Source: a virus. Taken from it: 38,723 nucleotides of DNA. Location of the stretch: the IMG/VR virus record IMGVR_UViG_3300024520_000208, positions 1-38,723 of that record. One strand, 5' to 3'. This document shows positions 24,559-31,387 of this stretch, piece by piece (position 1 is the stretch's first letter; each line of letters opens with the position of its first letter). A model generated the notes under the pieces. That model did no database searches and was not told where the DNA came from. It saw nothing but the letters and a program-made list of their open reading frames with translations. Both the position numbers and the translations under genes were made by a program.

Positions 24559-24789
24559 TTATATTCCCGCTCGAACGAGCAGGCGTTCAATGAGTTTGTC
24601 GCGGAACTTTTCATCGTGCTTCGCGAGATTGTTTAGAGCGCTGCCGGTGCCAGTTATGGCTTCATCAAGCACTTCGTTGGTCAGGACGCTAGTGATCTCT
24701 GTCTCGTTGCCAGCAACGATCAGAACTGCTTCGCCCTGGTGCTGGTCGAGTAGAGTGTTTATGATTTTCTTCGCTTGTGTATTACTCAT
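24559..24789 (-). CDS. small acidic early protein
   Basis: The product is 76 residues (MSNTQAKKIINTLLDQHQGE...). The ATG at 24789 has the GAGGAGGC box nine bases upstream and lies inside the last codons of the RecT gene, indicating coupling. It contains an alternating beta segment (AVLIVAGNETEITSVL) and a helical C-terminus (KFRDKLIERLLVRAGI). It lies between the annealase and ssb, so a recombination accessory role is possible. It was not recognised. Confidence 0.6.
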   Translation of the reverse strand: MSNTQAKKIINTLLDQHQGEAVLIVAGNETEITSVLTNEVLDEAITGTGSALNNLAKHDEKFRDKLIERLLVRAGI

Positions 24790-25585
24790 TGCTTTGTGCC
24801 TCCTCGGCTGTTGGTAATTCAGTTGCCTCTCCATCTAAGGCTCCGATCATTCGGTCGGTCTGTGTTTCGGATTGATTCGGTTCTGCTATGTAACGAATCC
24901 CGTTTGGCTGAGAGTCATGGTCGGCGACCTCCTCCATAGTCATTTCTCCACCGAGCGCATCAGGGAATGCCATTCGCAGTGCTGCTGCTTCAGCACACTT
25001 CGTCAGCATCTGTCGAGGTGCTTTCTTCCATCGTGCGTTAGGAAACAGTGACTTCTGGCCGTTTTTCTTGCCAGGTAGATACTGGTAGGTCTCACTGACA
25101 ACTTCACTGAAGTACGTCACGACGGTGTATTCACCACGTTGTTTTGCGACCGGGTTCCAGCGATACACCTTGACCTCACACCACTCAGGCACGGTAATGT
25201 GCTTGTATTCGATGTTATCTCCATAATGCGGTCTGGCCTGGCCCAGGTATTCGTTCGTGCGCTGTGCCGTTGTCCGGTACTCATAGATGCCTGGCATGAT
25301 CACGTCGCGCCATGTCGTAGCTCCAGTGATGGCATCCTTCACTTTCATCGGTACGATGTGGCACGGCTTCTTCATCGGATCCAGTTGCCTGGCCTGACAG
25401 TAGTCGATGACCATCATCACCGACATAGGATCAGCGCCTGGATACAGACTCGTTCGCATTGTGTTGAATTGTGCCGGCGAGACTTCACGCTTCTCGATCA
25501 TTGAGAGCAGTGACTTGCCTTCGTCTTCTTCAGGCTTTGTGACCACCGGAACATCTGCTGCGTACTCTTTTCTTATCTCAGTCAT
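24782..25585 (-). CDS. recT: RecT/Bet-type single-strand annealing protein
   Basis: The product is 267 residues. The RecT-superfamily signature is seen at about 45-85 (YPGADPMSVMMVIDYCQARQ followed by LDPMKKPCHIVPM), then WRDVIMPGIYEYR and, near 195-215, KAPRQMLTKCAEAAALRMAF, a typical conserved block near the end of the domain. Proteins of this family anneal complementary single strands and work with a partner 5'-3' exonuclease, here encoded directly upstream with an ATGA overlap. The acidic C-terminus (about 225-267) is a common interaction tail. Confidence 0.9.
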   Translation of the reverse strand: MTEIRKEYAADVPVVTKPEEDEGKSLLSMIEKREVSPAQFNTMRTSLYPGADPMSVMMVIDYCQARQLDPMKKPCHIVPMKVKDAITGATTWRDVIMPGIYEYRTTAQRTNEYLGQARPHYGDNIEYKHITVPEWCEVKVYRWNPVAKQRGEYTVVTYFSEVVSETYQYLPGKKNGQKSLFPNARWKKAPRQMLTKCAEAAALRMAFPDALGGEMTMEEVADHDSQPNGIRYIAEPNQSETQTDRMIGALDGEATELPTAEEAQSNE

Positions 25586-26493
25586 TTGACTACGAACCTC
25601 CTGGTTGTTGTTGTCTTTTGGAACTCAGACAGTCGATCGCCGAGTTCCTTTTCTACTGCCGTCTTGTTCAGGTTTTTGATCGCGCTGCCTGCCCAGGTGA
25701 TCATGGGCTTGCCATGCTCTGGATCCAGCAGCACATCAGTCGTTTTCATGAACTTCTTGATGTCTATTTCCAGCTCTTCCTTCTGTGACATTAGGCCTTT
25801 CATCGTTGCGCGTACTTCGCGCAGTTCCTCGACCTGGTTGGCGATGTCTATGCTCGCGATGCAAGCAGACGGATACAGCTTGTCTACGTCGCCAGACGTG
25901 ATTGGTTCGGGCGGATTGCGATGCTCGACTCGCTGCCAGAATAGCGCCAGTTTTTCTTCGAGTATCTTGTTGGCCTTTGCGCTGCTTTCAATGGTGTACG
26001 AGCGGAACTCATTGCCGCCGATCAGAACGCCCAGGTGCCAGCGATCCCACCCTGTCAGTGACAGGTAGCCTAGACACTGCGTCAGGTAGTACATGGGAAT
26101 GTTGTCGGTCTCTTCTGCGCCGAACTGCTTGCCCATGAACTTGTCGGCAGTCTTCGCTTCCATGCCGGCCTTCTCGCCGGTGACCTTGCGGTCGATGTGG
26201 CCGCGAAAGAACGGCAGTTCAGCGTGTTGGAAGTCGCGCCGATCGCGCCGCACGTCGATGCCGGTGCGCCTGGCGAACTCGTCGCAGACTACATCTTCCA
26301 GGACGTTGCCGAAGTGTACACGTTCATTGTTTGACAGGTCGGGCCGCTCTTTATCGCCGACCTTCTCCAGATATAGATCGAGTGGTGTCATGTATGGGTG
26401 TAGCCCGACTGCTGCTGCTACTTCAGATGCGCCGACGTATGTGTGTCGATCGCTGAAGTCGATTCCCGATGTTGCTTGTTTTACTGTTGTCAT
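25582..26493 (-). CDS. YqaJ-type phage exonuclease
   Basis: The product is 303 residues. The PD-(D/E)xK core is visible: GASEVAAAVG (21-30), E66 in FGNVLE, D101 in GHIDRKV, then E112 and K114 in MEAKTAD, followed by YYLTQCLGYLSLTG (Q and Y of motif III). The C-terminal part (about 215-303) is a coiled, charged region as in other YqaJ proteins. It degrades dsDNA from the 5' end to make the substrate for the RecT-like partner. A GAGAGAAC sequence precedes the ATG. This is a typical lambda Exo/Bet-like pair. Confidence 0.9.
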   Translation of the reverse strand: MTTVKQATSGIDFSDRHTYVGASEVAAAVGLHPYMTPLDLYLEKVGDKERPDLSNNERVHFGNVLEDVVCDEFARRTGIDVRRDRRDFQHAELPFFRGHIDRKVTGEKAGMEAKTADKFMGKQFGAEETDNIPMYYLTQCLGYLSLTGWDRWHLGVLIGGNEFRSYTIESSAKANKILEEKLALFWQRVEHRNPPEPITSGDVDKLYPSACIASIDIANQVEELREVRATMKGLMSQKEELEIDIKKFMKTTDVLLDPEHGKPMITWAGSAIKNLNKTAVEKELGDRLSEFQKTTTTRRFVVK

Positions 26494-26507
26494 GTTTGTT
26501 CTCTCAG

Positions 26508-26921
26508 TTACCAGTTAAGGACGTGTTGGTCATCCAGGTGTTCTTGTATCGTGCCTGTGAAGTAATCGAGCAGGCCAACACGACGGCGACTGATTACTTC
26601 ATGATCGTGCATAGATTGTGTGTCGATTATTTGATCCAGGTCGAGCAGGAACAGGTCTTGCTCGTTGTGCGCTTCGACGAGCCATCCTTCGGCATCTTCG
26701 GCTGCTGCGAGCCATGCGAGCACAAGATAGCCCTGGTCTTCGACAGGCAGCTCCTCGTACATGAGGCCTTTATATTCTCCCAAGACATCGAAGTATTTGT
26801 TCCGCGCTATATCAAATTTTTCGGCCGTCTTGTTCCTGTCGACCAGGTTGCGCTCGTCTTCATAGTCAGGATCGTGTGTTGCGGGAACAATGCCTGCTAG
26901 TTTTTGCCAGTTATGCTTCAT
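26508..26921 (-). CDS. unknown acidic early protein, first leftward gene
   Basis: The product is 137 residues starting MKHNWQKLAGIV at 26921, with the TTGAGGAGGCA box eight bases upstream. It is strongly acidic and helical (YEELPVEDQGYLVLAWLAAA...). The first gene behind the leftward promoter of a phage is often a host-takeover or inhibitor protein, and acidic DNA-mimic proteins occur there, but there is no direct evidence of either. No family was recognised. Confidence 0.6.
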   Translation of the reverse strand: MKHNWQKLAGIVPATHDPDYEDERNLVDRNKTAEKFDIARNKYFDVLGEYKGLMYEELPVEDQGYLVLAWLAAAEDAEGWLVEAHNEQDLFLLDLDQIIDTQSMHDHEVISRRRVGLLDYFTGTIQEHLDDQHVLNW

Positions 26922-26986
26922 TTTATGTGCCTCCTCAAGCACTGCTTTCACGAGATTGCTGGTCTTATTCGCCAGATCAGAATCGA

Positions 26987-27015
26987 ATAGTAGTTGATTA
27001 GGTACATTTGCGCAA
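26987..27015 (-). promoter_or_regulatory. predicted leftward early promoter
   Basis: On the minus strand TTGCGC (27015-27010) and TACTAT (26992-26987) are 17 bases apart. The boxes match three and four of six positions, so this is a moderate prediction, supported by its place upstream of the first leftward gene. The spacer contains GTACCTAA (TTAGGTAC on the plus strand, 26998-27005), shared with the promoter at 23150. Confidence 0.4.
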
Positions 27016-27024
27016 GTTTTTTTC

Positions 27025-27037
27025 CATGTTTTACATG
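27025..27037. promoter_or_regulatory. operator candidate between divergent promoters
   Basis: CATGT-TTT-ACATG is a perfect 5-3-5 inverted repeat, with seven of eight bases paired if the flanking TTC/AAA are included. It lies midway between the predicted leftward and rightward promoters and 59 bases before the Cro-like gene. It is a natural binding site for that protein, by analogy with other phage control regions. Confidence 0.5.
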
Positions 27038-27053
27038 AAACAGCGTAAAAACA

Positions 27054-27082
27054 TTGCGCGTCCTGGCCTGGCGTGCCATAAT
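27054..27082 (+). promoter_or_regulatory. predicted rightward promoter of the Cro-like gene
   Basis: TTGCGC (27054-27059) and CATAAT (27077-27082) are separated by 17 bases; the -10 matches five of six. The ATG of the Cro-like gene starts only 14 bases after the -10 box, so the transcript would be almost leaderless, which agrees with the absence of a good ribosome-binding site. Confidence 0.45.
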
Positions 27083-27095
27083 TCGTTTTGTGAAT

Positions 27096-27299
27096 ATGAG
27101 AAAAAACAATTCAAGGCTCATCCAGGCAGTCGAGAAGGCTGGTTCTGTTCGGGCGCTGGCCCTGTCCATCGAGGAGTCGCCACGCACCATACAATATCAG
27201 GTGCGGCGCGGATGGCTGAGTCCAGCGGTGGCTAAGAAAGTCGGAAAACTTTATCTTTGGCCGCGCGTCTATATCGTCGACCTGGCTTCTGCCGTATAG
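27096..27299 (+). CDS. Cro-like HTH regulator
   Basis: The product is 67 residues. The helix-turn-helix of the Cro/YdaS type is clear: LIQAVEKAGSVRALALSIEE (about 7-26), then SPRTIQYQVRRGWLSPAVAKKV (27-48). It is the only recognisable regulator at the divergence point; no CI-like partner is seen on either strand. ATG 27096 is chosen as the first ATG giving the standard N-terminus. It would bind the palindromes around 27000 and control early transcription in both directions. Confidence 0.75.
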   Translation: MRKNNSRLIQAVEKAGSVRALALSIEESPRTIQYQVRRGWLSPAVAKKVGKLYLWPRVYIVDLASAV

Positions 27300-27305
27300 T
27301 ATTAT
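27277..27305 (+). promoter_or_regulatory. possible promoter for the replication gene
   Basis: TCGACC (27277-27282) and TATTAT (27300-27305), 17 bases apart, match four and five of the six consensus positions. It overlaps the end of the Cro-like gene and would give a leader of about 115 bases before the initiator gene. Confidence 0.35.
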
Positions 27306-27430
27306 CCCCGTGTGCTGGTCTCTGCCTCCTCAGATCCAGAACACACCGCTGGTTGGTCTTCAGGTCTATCCTGGGGACTAGCCAGCATTTTAATGAATTT
27401 TAATGAATGACCTGCCGAGGGGGCGCCACA
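27300..27430 (+). other. leader region of the replication gene
   Basis: No gene is seen here. It contains the direct repeat TTTTAATGAA (twice near 27390-27410) and, on the minus strand, an orphan GAGGAGGC box (27331-27324) with no start codon behind it. The inverted elements GTGTG (near 27310) and CACAC (near 27345) may pair. Confidence 0.4.
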
Positions 27431-28342
27431 TTGAGTATCAAACATATAGACGCCGCATTAGATAGCCGTCTGCCGTGCAACCTGAAGCTGGTTGCTATCG
27501 TGTTCGCCGACTGCGCTAACAGCGAGACCGGAGAATCCTGGCCGTCTGCACAGTACGTTGCAAATCGTGCAACGATGTCTCGCCGGCAAGCAATCCGAAA
27601 TATTAACGAGCTTATCAAGTTAGGCATCCTGGTTGAAGTTGGTAAGCGCAGGTCTCCCGGTGGTTACACCAAAGTCAGGATGATCGTGAAGAAAGCCCTG
27701 GAAGAGTTTGGTAGTGACACCCATGACACTGGTGACACATTGTCACTGGTGACACCAGAGGCGCCCGGTAGTGACACCCATGACACTCAGGTAGTGTCAC
27801 CGGTGTCACCCGAACCGTCAAATAACCGTCATAAAGAACCGTTATCTATTGATGAGCTATTTGATGCGTTCTGGTCAGCGTATCCGACGAAGGTCGGAAA
27901 GAAGCCAGCCAGAAAGGCATTTGAGGTGGCGCTGAAGAAAGCCCCAAAATCAGATCTTTGGAAAAAAGAAAAATTTACTGATGTAAGTTGTTTTGTAGCT
28001 TCGATAGTGCGAGGTATTTTTAGGCGGATTAATTTAGATCGCCAGTGGAAGGATGGTTTTATTCCAAATCCAACCACATACCTGAACCAGGAACGATGGG
28101 AAGATGAGATCCAGCAATCTGACAACAATGGCAAACTGGTTGATTCTGATCAAGCCAGGAAGGACGATGAAGCCAGGCGCGCGAACTCCGTGTATCTAAA
28201 GAACCTGGAAATACTGGATCTAATGCGCGCCAGGATCGGTCAACGAGAAGGAAATTTTATGATGCCCAGGAAGTGGGACTGGCAGGAATGCACCAACTAC
28301 ATGATAAAACATGGCATGGATGTGCCTGCATTAGCACATTAA
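27431..28342 (+). CDS. replication initiator, lambda O-like organisation
   Basis: The product is 303 residues from a TTG start giving MSIKHIDAALDSRLPCNLKL, the usual start of this family (helix-turn-helix replication proteins). GAGGGGGC lies eight bases upstream. An in-frame ATG at 27407 without a good site is the alternative. The N-terminal winged HTH (about 1-85) contains SWPSAQYVANRATMSRRQAI. A Gly/Ser/Asp/Thr linker (about 92-130) is encoded by repeated DNA (see origin entry). The C-terminal part contains FWSAYPTKVGKKPARKAFEV and NPTTYLNQERWEDE, common in phage O/DnaT-like proteins. It probably binds the iterons and loads the host helicase; no phage helicase or polymerase is seen in the window. 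Confidence 0.78.
   Translation: MSIKHIDAALDSRLPCNLKLVAIVFADCANSETGESWPSAQYVANRATMSRRQAIRNINELIKLGILVEVGKRRSPGGYTKVRMIVKKALEEFGSDTHDTGDTLSLVTPEAPGSDTHDTQVVSPVSPEPSNNRHKEPLSIDELFDAFWSAYPTKVGKKPARKAFEVALKKAPKSDLWKKEKFTDVSCFVASIVRGIFRRINLDRQWKDGFIPNPTTYLNQERWEDEIQQSDNNGKLVDSDQARKDDEARRANSVYLKNLEILDLMRARIGQREGNFMMPRKWDWQECTNYMIKHGMDVPALAH
27710..27846. other. probable origin of replication inside the initiator gene
   Basis: A 21-base direct repeat (27710-27730 and 27767-27787) contains TGACAC twice per copy. In all, TGACAC occurs six times on the plus strand and twice as its complement GTGTCA (27794, 27803), with one variant (27740), within about 100 bases. An AT-richer tract follows, with ACCGTCA, ACCGTCA and ACCGTTA between 27814 and 27846. 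Clustered iterons followed by an AT-rich tract in the linker of an O-like gene match the lambda origin layout. Confidence 0.65.
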
Positions 28343-28353
28343 GGGGGAAGTAG

Positions 28354-28512
28354 ATGGACAACAAAATATTGGGCCGCCAGGATGGCTGTTCAGCACTTGG
28401 AAAAGGGGTGATCGCAAGCATATGTTTAAGCGCAGTTATATGGTTTGCTATAATTTGGCTTTGGCTGCCTGACGCTTTGATTGCGCTTTCGCTTTGGAGG
28501 GAATACAAATGA
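28354..28512 (+). CDS. 52-aa single-span membrane protein
   Basis: The short frame encodes 52 residues with one hydrophobic helix (about 18-37, VIASICLSAVIWFAIIWLWL). AGGGGGA precedes the ATG, and the stop overlaps the next ATG by three bases (ATGA), so it is probably real and co-translated with the glycosidase-like gene. It was not recognised. Confidence 0.55.
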   Translation: MDNKILGRQDGCSALGKGVIASICLSAVIWFAIIWLWLPDALIALSLWREYK

Positions 28513-29306
28513 AATTTATTAATGCTTCAATGATGCCCAGGCTTGATTACTTCGTGCGAGGTAGATCTGTGCCGGCAGAATCTGTTTGGATGGACGAGTG
28601 TTGGCGCGACAATCAAGCCGCAGACTTTGGTCAGATCGACGAAGTTGGTCACACAACTAGGGCGAATGAAGTAAGTCCTGATGTCGAGTTTATTCATCTA
28701 ATGCACGAGCGGGGCAACAGTTCCGGCCGACACCTGTACGACATCCTTGAACATTCGGCTGATGCGTTCGTTTTATTTCAGCAGGCTTATAAGATATTCA
28801 AGAATCGGCATGCAGATAAACTAATCGGTTTTTATGATCAGTATGATGCGCTGCGCCTGGGGCACATGGGTGTGGACGTGTTCGATCGGTTCGCGCCACA
28901 CAATAAGGACAGTCTGCGCTGCTTTGATTTTTTCATGCCGAGGGCATACCTGGACGCGCCGCTGCCAGAGTTTGTGGCCGCTATTAACTACAAGGTCGAG
29001 TGGCTTCGTTCGAGATCAAGGTCGCCAATTTATTTGTGTGCGACACACAAAACGAGACCGCCAGGGAAGAAAGACTTTCGGTATATGTCGCCGGCGGAGA
29101 TGGATGTTTACCTGAGTGTCCTTCAGGAGTCTGGCGCCGATGGTGTTATCTGGTGGGCATGGAATGTAGAGGGCACAAATAACTCTAATGGTGAAGGCAC
29201 GACCAACAAGTCATTGAAGCTGAAAGCCTGGAACCACAAGTGGCGATACAAACAGGAAGAGAACGCCTGGGCGGAAGCATTTATGGATTACACCTGGGAA
29301 AGTTGA
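28509..29306 (+). CDS. glycosidase-like (TIM-barrel-like) protein of unknown role
   Basis: The product is 265 residues, with start MKFINASMMPRLDYFV and GGAGGG upstream. Strand-like segments ending in acidic or aromatic residues follow each other as in a (beta/alpha)8 barrel: KLIGFYDQYDAL, CFDFFMPRAYL, PIYLCATHKTR and finally SGADGVIWWAWN, the last resembling the closing strand of hyaluronidase- and glycosidase-type barrels. No signal peptide is seen, and it stands among replication genes rather than structural genes, which is odd for a wall or capsule enzyme. The assignment is a weak inference from pattern alone. Confidence 0.4.
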   Translation: MKFINASMMPRLDYFVRGRSVPAESVWMDECWRDNQAADFGQIDEVGHTTRANEVSPDVEFIHLMHERGNSSGRHLYDILEHSADAFVLFQQAYKIFKNRHADKLIGFYDQYDALRLGHMGVDVFDRFAPHNKDSLRCFDFFMPRAYLDAPLPEFVAAINYKVEWLRSRSRSPIYLCATHKTRPPGKKDFRYMSPAEMDVYLSVLQESGADGVIWWAWNVEGTNNSNGEGTTNKSLKLKAWNHKWRYKQEENAWAEAFMDYTWES

Positions 29307-29336
29307 AGTGTATATATCAAGCCAACAATATTCACG

Positions 29337-29642
29337 ATGAGAAGAGCTGCCGCCAGGGATAGGAACGAGCCTGAGATCGTCGAGACTTTCAGGAAAGCCG
29401 GCCGCTTCGTAACCAGGCTGTCTGGGAAAGGTGTGACGGATCTTCTCGTTATTAGACCATCACCTGATGTGCCGGTGTTTGTCGTTGATTCGATTGATCA
29501 GGCTCTTGATCTTGTTCAGCTTGATGAGCCGATCATGCTGGTTGAGGTAAAGGACATACGCGACGATCGTGTTACGCGCGAGCCGCTAACGCCTCAACAG
29601 GTTGAATGGCACAGTTTAGCGATGGGGGTTCCTTTTGGCTGA
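29337..29642 (+). CDS. VRR-NUC-type nuclease
   Basis: The product is 101 residues. It begins RRAAARDRNEPEIVETFRKA, and carries D35 in GVTDLLV, and E70 and K72 in MLVEVKD, then LTPQQVEWHSLAMGVPFG. This is the VRR-NUC branch of the PD-(D/E)xK nucleases, phage versions of which act as structure-specific or Holliday-junction-type enzymes. An unusual insert (about 40-63) separates D35 from the ExK. No strong ribosome-binding site is visible before the ATG. It probably resolves branched replication and recombination intermediates before packaging. Confidence 0.75.
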   Translation: MRRAAARDRNEPEIVETFRKAGRFVTRLSGKGVTDLLVIRPSPDVPVFVVDSIDQALDLVQLDEPIMLVEVKDIRDDRVTREPLTPQQVEWHSLAMGVPFG

Positions 29643-29874
29643 GACCAGGAAGCTGTCTGGCGTGCTAGAGGTTATTCATCGAACTTCTGTGATGCCAGGG
29701 CCGGAATTTTTGCAGCATACCTGGTTAGCAAAAACGGAAGTCAAGATGCTTTATGAAGACCTGGTTAAAGAAGGATATTTACAGGATAAACAACTACTTA
29801 AATTCATATCACAGGGCTGCTGCACATTTAATTTTGGTGATGTAATTGTCAGTTGTGTGTGGGATATAAATTAA
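29635..29874 (+). CDS. small protein, possible winged helix
   Basis: The product is 79 residues if translation starts at the TTG at 29635, which overlaps the nuclease stop; the first ATG (29692) would give 60 residues. The pattern TWLAKTEVKMLYEDLVKEGYLQ suggests a recognition helix of a winged-helix fold. It was not recognised, and the start is uncertain. Confidence 0.45.
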   Translation: MAETRKLSGVLEVIHRTSVMPGPEFLQHTWLAKTEVKMLYEDLVKEGYLQDKQLLKFISQGCCTFNFGDVIVSCVWDIN

Positions 29875-29896
29875 GCCCATCCTTGAGGAGGCACGA

Positions 29897-30043
29897 ATGA
29901 GTAAAATTGAAAGTGATTTTCATTTTTGGTATCACAAACAAATCGGAATAATGTTCTTGTGGGATCACTGGGGAAGCAACTGGAGCATAACGCTGATGTT
30001 GCCGTTCTGTTCGATGTGTTACATGCGCGAAGTGCCGGAGTAA
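29897..30043 (+). CDS. 48-aa aromatic-rich protein
   Basis: The short frame encodes 48 residues (MSKIESDFHFWYHKQIGIMF...), rich in Trp, Phe and Met, with C38 and C41 near the end. The extended box TTGAGGAGGCA lies four bases before the ATG, the only plus-strand copy noticed. Its TAA shares its last base with the next ATG. These two signals make it a real gene in my view; its function is unknown. Confidence 0.6.
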   Translation: MSKIESDFHFWYHKQIGIMFLWDHWGSNWSITLMLPFCSMCYMREVPE

Positions 30044-30480
30044 TGGCAAATCTTAATCAGGTCAGGTTCGTCAGGGTAAGCGACATCGCTAACTCGCAGA
30101 CTGTCGTTTGTGTTCCGAACAACGAGCCGACAGAGATCGAGTTTAAAAAACGCAACGGATCAGGCAAAACTTACAACGCTGTAATAAAGCGAGCCAGGTC
30201 GCCCAAGTTTCACAACCTGGTGATGCGGGTCATTCGCGATCTGTTCGAAAACCAGGATACCTACTCTGACATCGAGGTGTTCCGAGTGGTCATCAAGCTA
30301 AAGTGCGGATGGGTTTACGAGGAGCCAGTTGTTACTGGCAAGGGCCAGGTTCAGTGGGTGCCGAAGCCTACTGACTGGAGCAACTGTGACGAAGACGAGT
30401 TTCGGGAGTTCTTCGATAAACTGAAGCCGATCGTATGGGAAAAGCTGGGCGAAGAGGCCTGGTCGAGATACAGGCTGTAA
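30043..30480 (+). CDS. DUF1367-like phage protein
   Basis: The product is 145 residues. I choose the ATG at 30043 for its TAATG overlap with the 48-residue gene and the GGAG before it. The segment RSPKFHNLVMRVIRDLFENQ, followed by a beta region and WSNCDEDEFREFFDKLKPIV, resembles DUF1367 proteins found near ninB/ninX-type recombination genes of lambdoid phages. Their role is unknown. Neighbours here include nucleases, which fits a DNA-metabolism context. Confidence 0.55.
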   Translation: MANLNQVRFVRVSDIANSQTVVCVPNNEPTEIEFKKRNGSGKTYNAVIKRARSPKFHNLVMRVIRDLFENQDTYSDIEVFRVVIKLKCGWVYEEPVVTGKGQVQWVPKPTDWSNCDEDEFREFFDKLKPIVWEKLGEEAWSRYRL

Positions 30481-30498
30481 GGGAGTACAATCGGACGA

Positions 30499-31056
30499 AT
30501 GATTATCAAAATAATTATCCAGACGGTATTTGCTGTAGTTGTTTACGTTGGCTATGCCATCCCCGGCAAGTTGCTAGGGATAGTGATGATCCCGATAGGT
30601 ATCTGGACGGACTGGCAGCATAGGTTTACTTGGCCCTGGGATGCTGCGGCTAATGCGCATACTGGCAGTTACTACGATCAGTGGTATCCGATGATTGATG
30701 CGCCTCAACACTCAGCGATCAGTCGCTTCTTTTACAAACTGAGTCCATTCTGGCGCGAGTATTACTGGCGTTTACGCAATTCTTTTTCAAATGCGATGCG
30801 TTATACGTTCGCCAATCCAAATACGAAGGGCGAAAAACTGTTAGGAGTTATCACTGTTAAGGGTGATGGCTGGATCTATCAGTACCACGAGGAGAAGTGG
30901 TGGTATGCCCGTTATAGGTATTCCAAGCGCACAGACGGCGACCAGGGCTGGGAGTTTTACATCGGCTGGAAGCTAGACCGATGGACGGGGTTTGGGCTGA
31001 CCTTAAGGATACCGAAGAAGAACTTCATACCACCTGATCAAGATTACGGGGCATGA
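30499..31056 (+). CDS. membrane-anchored phage protein, unknown
   Basis: The product is 185 residues. One long hydrophobic N-terminal segment (about 2-36, IIKIIIQTVFAVVVYVGYAI...) is followed by a Trp/Tyr-rich soluble part (WWYARYRYSKR, WEFYIGWKLDRWTGFGLTLR). Similar proteins are common in the genomes of podo- and siphoviruses but have no known role. It might face the cytoplasm or the periplasm. Confidence 0.6.
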   Translation: MIIKIIIQTVFAVVVYVGYAIPGKLLGIVMIPIGIWTDWQHRFTWPWDAAANAHTGSYYDQWYPMIDAPQHSAISRFFYKLSPFWREYYWRLRNSFSNAMRYTFANPNTKGEKLLGVITVKGDGWIYQYHEEKWWYARYRYSKRTDGDQGWEFYIGWKLDRWTGFGLTLRIPKKNFIPPDQDYGA

Positions 31057-31082
31057 TCATCTGATCAAGCAGGATTAAAGAA

Positions 31083-31373
31083 ATGAGCTATATATTCACA
31101 TGGACGAGGGATAGATCAAGCGACTTGGGGGGCAGTCATTTCGACTGGGAGGAAGATTGCCTGGTGACTTACGGCGTCTTTGGTAAGTATATTCCTGCTA
31201 AAACAAACGCGCCGATGGAGGAGTGTTATCCAGCCGAATATCCAGAGATAGAGATCGAGTCTGTTATTAACTCTGAGGGTGAAGATATAGCAGAAGATCT
31301 ATCCGTCAAGGAAGATGAAAGCGTTCGGCAAGGTGCTGAGGCTGATTACAGCCGTGCTGGATATGTAATATAA
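31083..31373 (+). CDS. small acidic protein, unknown
   Basis: The product is 96 residues (MSYIFTWTRDRSSDLGGSHF...), strongly acidic in its second half (EIEIESVINSEGEDIAEDLS). TTAAAGAA precedes the ATG as a weak site. It was not recognised. Confidence 0.5.
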   Translation: MSYIFTWTRDRSSDLGGSHFDWEEDCLVTYGVFGKYIPAKTNAPMEECYPAEYPEIEIESVINSEGEDIAEDLSVKEDESVRQGAEADYSRAGYVI

Positions 31374-31387
31374 ATCAGGAGAACGAA

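Noticed and set aside
26469-26900. Plus-strand frame of 143 codons opposite the first leftward gene
   Set aside because: It covers the same DNA as the minus-strand gene, which has a strong ribosome-binding box; no promoter or start signal supports the opposite frame.
26508-27299. CI-type repressor or integrase that would prove a temperate life cycle
   Set aside because: Only a small Cro-like protein was found; the first leftward gene has no HTH or peptidase pattern, and no tyrosine or serine recombinase signature is visible in the window.
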